Below, piece after piece: positions 42,893 through 53,238 of a stretch of DNA of 64,000 bases. The translations under genes were made by a program, and so were the position numbers. Under the pieces are notes generated by a model. It had not been told where the DNA came from. It did not search any database and saw only the letters and a program-made list of their open reading frames with translations. Position 1 is the first letter of the stretch; each line of letters opens with the position of its first letter. This DNA comes from Ancylobacter pratisalsi (lineage in GTDB: Bacteria; Pseudomonadota; Alphaproteobacteria; Rhizobiales; Xanthobacteraceae). The DNA lies in assembly GCF_010669125.1 (NCBI RefSeq), contig NZ_CP048630.1, forward strand, positions 186,001-250,000, written 5' to 3'.

Positions 42893-44452
42893 ATGCCTTT
42901 TAACGAACTGGGCCTGAGCGACAAGGTGCTCTCGGCCGTTGCCGATACCGGCTATACCGAGCCCACGCCGATCCAGGCGCAGGCGATACCGCATATTCTG
43001 GCGCGCCGCGATGTGCTGGGCCTCGCCCAGACCGGCACCGGAAAGACAGCCGCCTTCACGCTGCCCATGCTGACCCTGCTTGAACAGGGCCGTGCCCGGG
43101 CGCGGATGCCGCGGACGCTGATCCTTGAGCCGACGCGCGAGCTTGCCGCGCAGGTCGAGGAAAATTTCACCCGCTACGGCAAGAACCACAAGCTGAACGT
43201 CGCGCTGCTGATCGGCGGCGTCTCCTTTGGCGATCAGGATGCCAAGCTGCTGCGCGGCGTCGACGTGCTGATCGCGACCCCCGGCCGCCTGCTCGACCAT
43301 GTCGAGCGTGGGCGGCTGCTGCTGTCGGGCATCGAGATCCTCGTCATCGACGAAGCGGACCGCATGCTCGACATGGGCTTCATCCCGGATATTGAGCGGG
43401 TCGCCAAGCTGGTGCCCTTCACCCGCCAGACGCTGTTCTTCTCGGCCACCATGCCGCCGGAAATCCAGCGTCTCGTCGCGCAGTTCCTGTCCAACCCGGT
43501 GCAGATCGAGGCTTCGCGGCCGTCTTCCACCGCCTCGACCATCACCCAGTTGCTGGTCGCCTCGGGCAAGGAAGATTACGAGAAGCGCGAGAAGCTGCGC
43601 GAACTGATCCAGGGCGCCGAGAACCTTCAGAACGGCATCATCTTCTGCAATCGCAAGCGTGATGTCGCGGTGGTGCACAAGTCGCTTCAGCGCCACGGCT
43701 TCAAGGCGGTCGCCTTGCACGGCGACATGGACCAGCGCTCGCGTATGCAGGCGCTCGACCAGTTCCGCAATGGTGACGCCACGCTGCTCGTAGCCTCCGA
43801 CGTCGCAGCGCGCGGCCTCGACATTCCGGCGGTCAGCCACGTGTTCAACTACGACACCCCGCACCACGCCGAGGACTACGTGCACCGCATCGGCCGCACC
43901 GGTCGTGCCGGCCGCGCGGGGGCCGCCTTCACCATCGCCACCGCGTCCGACGTGAAGTCGCTTGCGGCGATCGAGAAGCTGATCGGCCGTGCGATCGACT
44001 GGAAGGAAGGCGAGAGCCTGGACGCGCTGCGTCCCTCCGAGCCTCGCACTCCGCGCCCCAGCGAGCGCAGCCGTGGCCGCGAGCGTGACGGAGAAAGCGA
44101 GCGTCGCGGGGCACGTCCTGCCCGACGCCGCGACAGCGCCGAACGGCCGGCAGCTCCCAAGGTCGAGGAAGCCGTCGAAGAGGTCGCCGCGGAAATCGCA
44201 CCGGCGGCCAAGCCGGCGCGCCGTCGTTCCACCCGCACCAAGGATGTCGCCGCCGCAACCAAGCCGGATTCGGCTGTGTCGGTGGTGTCCAAGCCCGCCG
44301 CCGCGAAGGCGGCACCAACCAGCGCGGCCCGCGCGCCGGTCACTCCGCTGACGCATCGGCGCAGCGAGCGCCCCTCCCCGGCCGACGAGCCGGCGGATAC
44401 CTCGCATCTGCCGGCCTTCCTGCTGCGCCCGGTGCGCATCAAGGCCGGCTGA
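42893..44452 (+). CDS. DEAD-box RNA helicase, RhlE-like
   Basis: A 519-residue RNA helicase. Motifs in order: PTPIQAQAIP (Q), AQTGTGKTAAF (I), LEPTRELAAQVE (Ia), VLIATPGRLLDH (Ib), VIDEADRMLDMGF (II, DEAD), FFSATMP (III), GIIFCNRKRDVA (IV), VASDVAARGLDIP (V) and HRIGRTGRAG (VI). The C-terminal tail of about 140 residues is Arg/Ala/Pro-rich and disordered but ends with DTSHLPAFLLRPVRIKAG, a peptide I recall as conserved in relatives. Acts in ribosome assembly or RNA decay, probably cold-related. Confidence 0.94.
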   Translation: MPFNELGLSDKVLSAVADTGYTEPTPIQAQAIPHILARRDVLGLAQTGTGKTAAFTLPMLTLLEQGRARARMPRTLILEPTRELAAQVEENFTRYGKNHKLNVALLIGGVSFGDQDAKLLRGVDVLIATPGRLLDHVERGRLLLSGIEILVIDEADRMLDMGFIPDIERVAKLVPFTRQTLFFSATMPPEIQRLVAQFLSNPVQIEASRPSSTASTITQLLVASGKEDYEKREKLRELIQGAENLQNGIIFCNRKRDVAVVHKSLQRHGFKAVALHGDMDQRSRMQALDQFRNGDATLLVASDVAARGLDIPAVSHVFNYDTPHHAEDYVHRIGRTGRAGRAGAAFTIATASDVKSLAAIEKLIGRAIDWKEGESLDALRPSEPRTPRPSERSRGRERDGESERRGARPARRRDSAERPAAPKVEEAVEEVAAEIAPAAKPARRRSTRTKDVAAATKPDSAVSVVSKPAAAKAAPTSAARAPVTPLTHRRSERPSPADEPADTSHLPAFLLRPVRIKAG

Positions 44453-44471
44453 ACCTGGTGACGGGAGTTTC

Positions 44472-44492
44472 GGCGGGCTGACCCAGCCCGCC
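44472..44492. terminator. GC-rich hairpin after the DEAD-box gene
   Basis: GGCGGGCTG (44472-44480), loop ACC, CAGCCCGCC (44484-44492), 19 bases after the helicase stop. There is no poly-T run, so it may be a weak terminator. The remaining ~260 bp before the TfoX-like gene shows no further feature. Confidence 0.5.
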
Positions 44493-44749
44493 AGTTCACA
44501 GCGTGCGCCTCACAAGGCGCCCTGTGTCCCACCCTTGATGCGGGCGCGCAGATGGCGAATGGATCGCCGCGCGCGCCGCCCGCATCCGATGCCGAGGCCC
44601 AGACGGAAAACTCTGACGGGTCGAGTTCAGGGCACCTCAACAAGACGCTCGACATTGGCTGCCATTCACCATCTGCATGCAGGCGGATGGGGGGCAGGCG
44701 ACGTTGGCCAAGGGCCCTCCCAGGACGTTCGAGCAGGCGCGTTGAACGG

Positions 44750-45142
44750 CTAGGTGATGTCTTGTCCTGGGATGCGCTCACGCCGCGATTGCTTCGCGCG
44801 GGGCTTCCGGGTGCCGGGCGGAGTGTCGCCAGCGGCACGGCGCGCAATGCCAAGAGCCGTGCGCGCCAGTTCCGCCGCATCCTCGGTGTCGTCCAGCGCC
44901 GCCTCGGGAAGCATCCAGTAAGACAGGGTCACTTTCCGCCCCCGGGCTTCATAAACAAACGGCTCGGCCCCGCGCATTTCCAGCGCACGCGCGAAATCAC
45001 CATCCGTCTTCAGATAAATGTGGTCCCGGACGACGAGGCCGAACATCAGCCCATCGGCATAGAGCCCAAGACCGCCAAACATCCGCCGACAGCGCACCGG
45101 ACCGAAGGCCGCGAAAATATCCGCTATCGCCGCCTCGTCCAT
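44750..45142 (-). CDS. TfoX/Sxy-like protein
   Basis: A 130-residue protein with the TfoX N-terminal domain pattern: RCRRMFGGLGLYADGLMFGLVV and DFARALEMRGAEPFVYEARG, followed by an SYWMLPE strand. A basic C-terminal tail follows. In E. coli Sxy/TfoX works with CRP to induce competence genes, but alphaproteobacterial single-domain members have no established role. It is 27 bp after sufA, so it may be cotranscribed with the SUF operon. Confidence 0.85.
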   Translation of the reverse strand: MDEAAIADIFAAFGPVRCRRMFGGLGLYADGLMFGLVVRDHIYLKTDGDFARALEMRGAEPFVYEARGRKVTLSYWMLPEAALDDTEDAAELARTALGIARRAAGDTPPGTRKPRAKQSRRERIPGQDIT

Positions 45143-45169
45143 GAATGCGGCTCCCAGGAAATCAGGAGA

Positions 45170-45556
45170 TCAGGCGCCCACGCTCGCCGTTTCGGACTGC
45201 GCCGGCGTGATGGCCACCGATTCGCCGCAGCCGCAGGCAGACGTCTGGTTCGGGTTATTGAACACGAACTGGGCGGACAGCTTGTCGGCGCGGAAGTCCA
45301 TCTCGGTGCCGAGCAGGTACAACACCGCCTTGGGGTCGATGAGCACCCTCACGCCCTTGTCCTCGACGACCTCGTCGAAGCGGCCGGCTTCCTCGGCGAA
45401 TTCCATCGTGTATTCCATGCCGGCACAGCCGCCATTCTTCACGCCGACCCGCAGGCCGATCACAGGCTTGTCGGAACGCTCGATAATGCTGCGCACGCGC
45501 TCGGCGGCGGCATCGGTAAGCCGCATGACTTGCGGACGGGGGCGATTCTGGGTCAT
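45170..45556 (-). CDS. sufA: Iron-sulfur assembly carrier SufA/IscA type
   Basis: A 128-residue A-type carrier that hands Fe-S clusters to target proteins. The three conserved cysteines are in GGCAGMEY and in SACGCGES. The N-terminal region has RLTDAAAERVRSIIER and VLIDPKAVLYLLGTEMDF. I chose ATG 45556, preceded by GGAGAAGG. It lies in the SUF operon after the VOC gene (137 bp) and before the TfoX-like gene. Confidence 0.94.
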   Translation of the reverse strand: MTQNRPRPQVMRLTDAAAERVRSIIERSDKPVIGLRVGVKNGGCAGMEYTMEFAEEAGRFDEVVEDKGVRVLIDPKAVLYLLGTEMDFRADKLSAQFVFNNPNQTSACGCGESVAITPAQSETASVGA

Positions 45557-45693
45557 TCGGGCCTTCTCCACATCAGCGCCGGTTCAAGGCCGGCGGATCG
45601 GTAGCCATAAGATGGGGCAGCACGCCCCCACGTACAAGACGGACGAATGCGGCACGGCTGCGCGCAGCAAGCAGGGCAAACCGGCCACGGCCC

Positions 45694-46134
45694 TCAATAG
45701 TTCAGCCACAGGCCCGGCGTGGCAAGCTCCACCAGATTCCCGTCGGGATCACGGAAATAAAGACTGATCCCTCCGCCGTCCCAGTCAATGCGGCTTTCTA
45801 TGGCAACGCCCTGCGCAGTCAGGTGAGCCTGCCACTGCGCCTCCGACCCCTCAGGAATCGCCAGCGCGTAGTGCAGCGGGCCATGCCCATCATGGGGCGG
45901 GATGACACCGCCATCCATGTCGACCGGCTCCACCGTGCCGCCCCGCTTGAAAAGCAGCAGCACGCTGGCCGGCCCGGCATTGTAAGCGCAGAAGCGGGTA
46001 TCCGCGACCATCGGCGCGAGACCCAGAACCCGCTCGTAGAAATCACGCGCGCGGGCCAGGTCGTCAACATACAGCCCGGTTTCGAGCACGCCGGAGATCG
46101 GCGGAATTCCCGCGCCTGCCGGCATCTCGCTCAC
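45694..46134 (-). CDS. VOC family protein (glyoxalase/bleomycin-resistance fold)
   Basis: A 146-residue VOC-fold protein: GVLETGLYVDDLARARDFYERVLG, HYALAIPEGSEAQW and YFRDPDGNLVELATPGLW. Metal ligands of this fold (His, Glu) are probably present in the last strands, but the substrate is unknown. The GTG at 46134 overlaps the sufT-like stop by 4 bases (GTGA); an ATG at 46125 is an alternative. Its location inside the SUF operon is unusual. Confidence 0.85.
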   Translation of the reverse strand: MSEMPAGAGIPPISGVLETGLYVDDLARARDFYERVLGLAPMVADTRFCAYNAGPASVLLLFKRGGTVEPVDMDGGVIPPHDGHGPLHYALAIPEGSEAQWQAHLTAQGVAIESRIDWDGGGISLYFRDPDGNLVELATPGLWLNY

Positions 46135-46520
46135 CAGAGGTTAAGCGCCAGGCGCGCCTCCTCCGACATCCGTCCCTGGTCCCAGGGCGGTTCGAAGGTC
46201 AGGTTCACGGTCACGCCCGCCACGCCGCCAACGCTCGCAACAGCGCCTTCCACCATGCCGGGAAGTTCGGCGGCAGAGGGACAGTTCGGCGTGGTCAGCG
46301 TCATCTCGACGGCCACCTGCCGGTCATCCGCGATGTCGACCTTGTAGATCAGGCCGAGCTCGTAGATATCGACCGGGATTTCGGGATCGTAGACGGACTT
46401 CAGCGCCGTGACGATCTCGTCGGTGAGCCGTTCCAGCTCCTCCTGCGGGATCGACGAATCGAATTCGGCGGCATTCGGGCTGCCCGAGGCAGAGGTCGCG
46501 TCGGTCTGTGTCTCGCTCAT
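46131..46520 (-). CDS. sufT: SUF system assembly protein SufT-like (DUF59/MIP18)
   Basis: A 129-residue MIP18/DUF59 protein involved in Fe-S cluster maturation. The core is LTDEIVTALKSVYDPEIPVDIYELGLIY, split here as SVYDPEIPVDIYELGLIYKV, with MTLTTPNCPSAAELPGMVEGA containing the conserved cysteine. An acidic Ser/Ala-rich N-terminus of about 35 residues precedes it. The ATG overlaps the sufS stop (ATGA). Confidence 0.92.
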   Translation of the reverse strand: MSETQTDATSASGSPNAAEFDSSIPQEELERLTDEIVTALKSVYDPEIPVDIYELGLIYKVDIADDRQVAVEMTLTTPNCPSAAELPGMVEGAVASVGGVAGVTVNLTFEPPWDQGRMSEEARLALNLW

Positions 46521-47764
46521 GCGAAAAGATCCTGAGCCTTGATGAGGGCGTCGGCAAGGATGTCGACTTCCTCATGCGTGTTATAGAGCGCGAACGACGC
46601 CCGGCACGTCGCTGTCACACCATATCGCCCCAGAAGCGGCATCGCGCAATGGGTGCCGGCCCGCACCGCGACGCCGGAACGATCGATGATGGTCGCAATG
46701 TCGTGCGGATGCGCGCCCTTCACGTCGAAGGCGAAGATGGCGCCCTTGCCGGGTGCGTTGCCATAGATCTGAATCGAATTGATCTTCGACAGCCGCTCGG
46801 TGGCATAGGCGGCGAGAGAGGCCTCATGAGCGGCGATGCGCTCGCGCCCGAGACTCTCCATGTAAACCAGCGCCTCGCCAAGACCGATGGCCTGCACGAT
46901 GGGCGGTGTGCCGGCCTCGAAGCGGTGCGGCGGCTCGCCATAGGTCACGCCGTCCTCGGTGACGGTGCGGATCATCTCGCCTCCGCCCTCATAGGGGGGA
47001 AGCGCGTCGAGCCGCGCGCGCTTGCCGTAAAGAACGCCAATGCCGGTCGGGCCATAAAGCTTGTGGCCGGTGACGGCATAGAAGTCGACATCGAGGTCCA
47101 CGACGTCGACCGGCATGTGGACGGCCGCCTGCGCGCCGTCCACCACCACCACCGCGCCGACCTCATGGGCGAGACGGGCGATCTCCTTGATCGGCGTCAC
47201 CGTCCCCAGCACGTTCGACATGTGGGTGATGGCCACGATCTTGGTGCGTTCGGTCAGCGTCGCCTTGAAGGCTTCAAGGTCGAAGGCGCCCTCCTCCGTC
47301 ACAGGCACCCACTTGATCACCGCGCCATTGCGTTCGCGCAGGTAGTTCCAGGGCACTATGTTGGAATGGTGCTCCATGATGGAGAGCACGATCTCGTCGC
47401 CCTCGCCAATCGACTGGCCTAGCGAGGACGCAACGAGATTGATCGCGCCGGTCACCGAGCGGGTGAAGATCACCTCTTCGATCGTCGGTGCGTTGAGAAA
47501 GGCGCGGCAGCGTTCGCGGGCCTGCTCATAGGCTTCGGTCATCGCATTGGCGAGAAAATGCAGGCCGCGATGGACGTTGGAGTACTCGTTCTCATACGCG
47601 AAGCGCATGCGGTCCAGCACCTGCACCGGCTTCTGGGCCGAGGCGGCGTTGTCGAGATAGACCAGCGGTTTGCCATAGACCTGGCGGGACAGGATCGGAA
47701 AATCCTGCCGCACGCGGGCGACATCATAGGTGCCGTTGGCAACGGCGGGGTGAATTTCGGTCAT
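46517..47764 (-). CDS. sufS: Cysteine desulfurase SufS
   Basis: A 415-residue group II cysteine desulfurase that supplies sulfur for Fe-S clusters. The N-terminal DFPILSRQVYGKPLVYLDNA is typical SufS. The PLP lysine is in AVTGHKLYGPTGIGVLYG, and the active-site cysteine in RAGTHCAMPLL. ATG 47764 was chosen over GTG 47773. It follows sufD with a 123 bp gap; a SufE partner is not seen in the window. Confidence 0.95.
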   Translation of the reverse strand: MTEIHPAVANGTYDVARVRQDFPILSRQVYGKPLVYLDNAASAQKPVQVLDRMRFAYENEYSNVHRGLHFLANAMTEAYEQARERCRAFLNAPTIEEVIFTRSVTGAINLVASSLGQSIGEGDEIVLSIMEHHSNIVPWNYLRERNGAVIKWVPVTEEGAFDLEAFKATLTERTKIVAITHMSNVLGTVTPIKEIARLAHEVGAVVVVDGAQAAVHMPVDVVDLDVDFYAVTGHKLYGPTGIGVLYGKRARLDALPPYEGGGEMIRTVTEDGVTYGEPPHRFEAGTPPIVQAIGLGEALVYMESLGRERIAAHEASLAAYATERLSKINSIQIYGNAPGKGAIFAFDVKGAHPHDIATIIDRSGVAVRAGTHCAMPLLGRYGVTATCRASFALYNTHEEVDILADALIKAQDLFA

Positions 47765-47887
47765 CGGCTGCACCCATCATCCACGCCGTGCGTGGAGGTG
47801 ACCGTAAATGGCCGGGAAAAGGCGACCGGAGCCGCCGTCCCTCAGGAGCCGACGGGATCTCGCCCGACCTCTCCCGGCCACGATGAA

Positions 47888-49201
47888 TCAGGCGCGCGCC
47901 TTCAGCCACGCCTCGGCGCGGTCGATGAGCGCATCGCGCAGACCGTCATGCTCTACGGTCTCGATCGCCTCGCCGACAAAGGCCTGCACCAGAAGGCTCT
48001 GCGCCTCCTTGAGCGGAATGCCGCGCGCGCGAAGGTAGAACAGCAGGTCGTCGTCGATGGCGCCGCAGGTAGCGCCATGGCCGCACTGCACGTCGTCGGC
48101 GAAGATCTCCAACTCCGGCTTGTTGTCCATCTCGGCGTCCTCGCCGAGAACCAGCGCGCGGCTCATCATCCGCCCGTCGGTCTTCTGCGCGGCCTGGCGC
48201 ACCACGATCTTGCCCTGGAAGACACCCCGGCTGGAATCGTCGAGCACCGTCTTGAACAGCTCGCGGCTCTCGCAGCCGGGCACCTTATGGTCGAGAAACA
48301 GCGTCGAATCCGCGTGCTGGCGGCCCTTCAGCAGCGTCGCGCCATTGAAGCTCACATGGCTGTCCTCGCCCGACAGCGTCGCATAGAGCGAGGTGCGGGC
48401 CACGCCGGCACCGGCGCCAAAGGTGAAGGCGTGGACCTTGGACTGCCGGCCGACATCGAACAGCAGGGTCGACAGGTGAATCGCGCTCTCGCTCTCCTCC
48501 TGCAGCCGGACCACGTCGAGATGAGCCTCGTCGCCGACCTCGAATTCGGTCGCGCCGTTGACCTGGTAGGCAACGCCTTCCGGGCCCTCGAAGCTCTCGA
48601 CAAAGGTGGCCTTGGCGCCAGCCCCGATCACGACCAGCGAGCGGGCATAGGTCGCCGCAGCCGTGCCGCCGGCGAATACATGGGCGATGTGGATCGGGCG
48701 GTCGATGACCGCTCCTGCCGCCACGTCGATCACGACGCCATCCCGGGCCAACGCGGTATTGAGCGCCAGCGCGGCATCGTAGCGGCCGGGAAGGATGCCC
48801 CCGATACGGCTTCCGATTTCATCGCCAGAGGCAACGACCTCGGCGAAGCTGCGCACGCTCAGCCCCTCCTCCAGATCGGTGAAGTCCGACAGTTCGGGCA
48901 CGACCGCGCCATTGGCCACCACGATACGGCGGGCTTCCACCTCGCGCAGCAGGGTGGCGCGGGCGTCGGCGTCGGCCACGGCGGCGGTGCCCGCGATGGG
49001 AACCGCCTCGCGCATGAACGAGCGCAGGTCGGTGTACTTCCACTCCTCGACCCGGCGATGCGGCAGCCCGTACTCCTCGAAGGAGCGCGCCGCCGCAAGG
49101 CGAAGGTCGCCGAGCCGGTTGTTCACCGACGGCAGATGACTGAGCTCGGCGATCATCGCCTGCTCGGCCGGCGTCCGGATCGGACGAATGTCAGCATTCA
49201 T
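47888..49201 (-). CDS. sufD: Fe-S cluster scaffold subunit SufD
   Basis: A 437-residue SufBCD complex subunit. Its C-terminal half has SHVSFNGATLLKGRQHADST, VVRQAAQKTDGRMMSRAL and QCGHGATCGAIDDDLLFYLRARG, the SufB/SufD core. The N-terminal region (LPHRRVEEWKYTDLRSFMRE) is typical for SufD. It starts 10 bp after sufC. Confidence 0.94.
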   Translation of the reverse strand: MNADIRPIRTPAEQAMIAELSHLPSVNNRLGDLRLAAARSFEEYGLPHRRVEEWKYTDLRSFMREAVPIAGTAAVADADARATLLREVEARRIVVANGAVVPELSDFTDLEEGLSVRSFAEVVASGDEIGSRIGGILPGRYDAALALNTALARDGVVIDVAAGAVIDRPIHIAHVFAGGTAAATYARSLVVIGAGAKATFVESFEGPEGVAYQVNGATEFEVGDEAHLDVVRLQEESESAIHLSTLLFDVGRQSKVHAFTFGAGAGVARTSLYATLSGEDSHVSFNGATLLKGRQHADSTLFLDHKVPGCESRELFKTVLDDSSRGVFQGKIVVRQAAQKTDGRMMSRALVLGEDAEMDNKPELEIFADDVQCGHGATCGAIDDDLLFYLRARGIPLKEAQSLLVQAFVGEAIETVEHDGLRDALIDRAEAWLKARA

Positions 49202-49211
49202 CGTCCTGTCC

Positions 49212-49976
49212 TCACGCCGCGTCCTGCTGGTACTCGGCATAGCCATTGGCTTCGAGTTCCAGAGCCAGTTCCTTGCCGCCCGAGCGCACGATGCGGCCCT
49301 TGTTCATCACGTGAACGAAGTCGGGGACGATGTGGTTCAGGAGACGCTGATAGTGGGTGATGACGATCATCGCCCGGTCCGGCGAGCGCAGCGCGTTCAC
49401 ACCCTCCGACACCACTTTCAGGGCGTCGATGTCGAGACCGGAATCGGTCTCGTCGAGGATGCAGAGCTTGGGCTGGAGGATCGCCATCTGCAGGATCTCG
49501 GCGCGCTTCTTCTCGCCGCCGGAGAACCCGACGTTCACGCCGCGCTTCAGCATATCCTGGTTGATGCCGAGGCTGCCTGCGCGCTCCCTGACCAGGCGCA
49601 GGAAGTCCGGGGTCGAAACCTCTTCCTCGCCGCGCTTCTTGCGCTGCGCGTTCAACGCCGAGCGCAGGAAGGACATGGTCGCGACGCCGGGCACCTCGAT
49701 CGGGTACTGGAAGGCGAGGAACAGGCCCTTGGCGGCGCGCACGTCGATTTCCATCTCGAGCAGGTCCTCGCCGTCGAAGGACACCGAGCCCTCGGTGACG
49801 TCGTAGTCTTCCTTGCCGGCCAGAATGTAAGACAGCGTCGACTTGCCCGAGCCATTCGGGCCCATGATGGCGTGAACCTCACCGGGATTCACGCTCAGCG
49901 TCAGTCCCTTGAGGATCTCCTTGCCGTGTTCGCCGTCGATCTTGGCGTGGAGATTGTCAATTTCGAGCATGGCCAT
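49212..49976 (-). CDS. sufC: Fe-S cluster assembly ATPase SufC
   Basis: A 254-residue ABC-type ATPase of the SufBCD complex, soluble in the cytoplasm. Walker A is GPNGSGKSTLSYILAG, the signature is GFSGGEKKRAEILQMAI, and Walker B is KLCILDETDSGLDIDALK with the DETDSG typical of SufC. ATG 49976 was chosen; a second ATG lies two codons in. Confidence 0.96.
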   Translation of the reverse strand: MAMLEIDNLHAKIDGEHGKEILKGLTLSVNPGEVHAIMGPNGSGKSTLSYILAGKEDYDVTEGSVSFDGEDLLEMEIDVRAAKGLFLAFQYPIEVPGVATMSFLRSALNAQRKKRGEEEVSTPDFLRLVRERAGSLGINQDMLKRGVNVGFSGGEKKRAEILQMAILQPKLCILDETDSGLDIDALKVVSEGVNALRSPDRAMIVITHYQRLLNHIVPDFVHVMNKGRIVRSGGKELALELEANGYAEYQQDAA

Positions 49977-50100
49977 GTCATCAGTTCCGTGTCTGGAGCG
50001 CGGCGTCGCGGGCGATCGGGTGCCGGAGCGCGCTGAAATCCTGAAGTGTCCCCAGGGCCGGCCGAGCCGGCCCCGGGATGACGAAGTGCGATAAGGGCCG

Positions 50101-51579
<1,479 letters not shown>

Positions 51580-51734
51580 CGTCTCATCTCCTCTCCCACG
51601 CGGGGTCAAGGCCCACGGGTCAGGTCAACTGGTTCCCCGCAAATATCGTGCGCGCGTTGCTCGCGGGGATAGGCACGTCGGTTAGGCACGTCCATCCGCC
51701 AGGGCCCCGCACCGGAATGCGGAAACCCTGCGCG

Positions 51735-52904
51735 TCACGCCGCGCGGGCGCGACGCAAAAGTCCCGGCCACACCCGGCGGAACGCGCCGAGTGCCCGGTC
51801 AACATCCTCTTCCCCGCTCGACCAGCCGAATGACAGGCGGATGGCGGAACGGGCGATCCGCTCCGGCACACCCATCGCCGACAGGACGTGGGACGCGGTG
51901 ACCTTGCCCGACGAACAGGCTGCACCGGCGCTTGCCGCAACGCCTGCCAGATCGAGGGCGATCACCAGATTTTCCGCCGGCACTCCGGGGAGAGCCACGC
52001 AGGACGTGTTGGGCAACCGCTCGACGTCACCGACGAGCAGGACCAGCTCGGGGAACTCGCATCTTAGAGCGCTTTCAAGCCGCTCGCGCAAGGCATCGAT
52101 GCGCACCACCTCGTCTTCCACAGCGGAGCCCGCGGACGCCGCCGCCGCGCCAAAGGCCGCGATCGAGGGAATGTTCTCGCTGCCCGCCCGGCGCCCCCTC
52201 TCCTGCCCACCGCCGGAAAAGACCGGCGCCGGCCGAAGATCAGGATCGGCGATCACCAGAGCGCCGGAACCCGGCGCGCCGCCGATCTTGTGCGCCGACA
52301 ACGACATCAGATCGACGCCAAGCGCCCGCATCGACACCGGAATGCGTCCTGCTGCCTGCACCGCATCGGTATGGACCAGCGCGCCATGAGCGTGGGCGCG
52401 CCGCGCCACTTCCGCCAATGGCTGGATCACGCCGGTCTCGTTATTGGCGAGCATGACCGACACCAGGGCCCGCCGGCCCGCTTCGGCATGGTGCGCGAGG
52501 GCGACATCCAATTCTTCAAGTTCCACGCGCCCGCGCGAATCCACGGCAAGCACATCAACTTGTTCAACGGGAAACCGGTGCCCGCGCAGCACGGCGGCAT
52601 GTTCGACGGCGCTGGTGATCAGCACATCGCATCCAAGCCTCTCCTCGCCACGGAAGAAGTCGGGCGTCAGCGCCAGCGTATCCGCCTCGGTGCCGCCGGC
52701 GGTGAACACCACGCCGCGCGCATCGGCGCCGACGAGCGCGGCGACCTTGGCCCGCGCCGCCTCGATAGTGGCGCGCGCGCCCCGCCCTTCCCCGTGCACG
52801 GCCGAGCCATTGCCGGTCGCGTCCAAGGCGTCCATGAGCGCCGCACGCGCTTCGGGGCGTATCGGCGCAGTGGCGTTATGATCGAGATAGGTTCTTTCGT
52901 GCAT
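51735..52904 (-). CDS. Cysteine desulfurase, NifS/IscS type, first gene of SUF operon
   Basis: A 389-residue group I (NifS/IscS-like) cysteine desulfurase. N-terminus TYLDHNATAPIRPEARAALM. The PLP lysine is in SLSAHKIGGAPGSGALV, and the mobile-loop cysteine in SAGAACSSGKVTASHVL. The second, group II, desulfurase (SufS) is in the same operon; this dual arrangement is usual in Hyphomicrobiales SUF operons. The -10-like palindrome and an iron-control-like element lie upstream. iscR, often found here, is absent. Confidence 0.94.
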   Translation of the reverse strand: MHERTYLDHNATAPIRPEARAALMDALDATGNGSAVHGEGRGARATIEAARAKVAALVGADARGVVFTAGGTEADTLALTPDFFRGEERLGCDVLITSAVEHAAVLRGHRFPVEQVDVLAVDSRGRVELEELDVALAHHAEAGRRALVSVMLANNETGVIQPLAEVARRAHAHGALVHTDAVQAAGRIPVSMRALGVDLMSLSAHKIGGAPGSGALVIADPDLRPAPVFSGGGQERGRRAGSENIPSIAAFGAAAASAGSAVEDEVVRIDALRERLESALRCEFPELVLLVGDVERLPNTSCVALPGVPAENLVIALDLAGVAASAGAACSSGKVTASHVLSAMGVPERIARSAIRLSFGWSSGEEDVDRALGAFRRVWPGLLRRARAA

Positions 52905-52937
52905 GATGCTCGTGGGCTCGAATTGCCGGGCTCACAT

Positions 52938-52947
52938 CCTATATAGG
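52938..52947 (-). promoter_or_regulatory. -10-like palindrome upstream of SUF operon
   Basis: CCTATATAGG lies 34-43 bases upstream of the first desulfurase ATG; it gives a TATATA/TATAGG -10 candidate on the minus strand. No strong -35 is visible, so it may need an activator. Confidence 0.35.
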
Positions 52948-53089
52948 CATCCAACACGCGATGCGCCTGCCCTATGCCCGGCGAGCTTGCAAATTGAGTC
53001 GCCGTCCTGCATAGGTTCACATCCGCATCTGCGTGGGGAGGCTTGGGTAGGCGAGTGAGCGCGCAACCTTTGCAACCCGACGTTGAAAC

Positions 53090-53104
53090 TTAGAATTATT
53101 CCAA
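53090..53104. promoter_or_regulatory. Iron-control-element-like palindrome upstream of SUF operon
   Basis: TTAGAA-TTA-TTCCAA differs from the Irr element TTAGAA-N3-TTCTAA at a single base. It lies 186 bases upstream of the cysteine desulfurase ATG and 135 bases upstream of the divergent hydrolase ATG. SUF operons in Hyphomicrobiales are known to be iron-regulated by Irr or RirA; binding here is inference. Confidence 0.65.
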
Positions 53105-53238
53105 TAAATTAGGGTCCCTGCCCGCTGTCGTCAAGGCGCTCGCGACAAGACGATGTCCGGACGGCGAAGGTGTTCATCCTCCCGTCGGTCCTGACGAGAA
53201 CGGGTCGGCCCGCTCCGCATCCCAAGGTTCCGAGCTTC

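Larger units (their letters stand above)
52905..53238. other. 334-bp divergent intergenic region with iron-control and promoter elements
   Basis: Contains the -10-like dyad at 52938-52947, the iron-control-like palindrome at 53090-53104, and an adjacent AT-rich stretch (to about 53113). It separates the SUF operon from the divergent hydrolase. I see no iscR gene or other coding sequence here. Confidence 0.75.

Noticed and set aside
50050..50080. GC-rich dyad between sufB and sufC as a CRISPR or transposon end
   Set aside because: It is a single imperfect hairpin without repeats or flanking duplications; it may only affect transcript stability.
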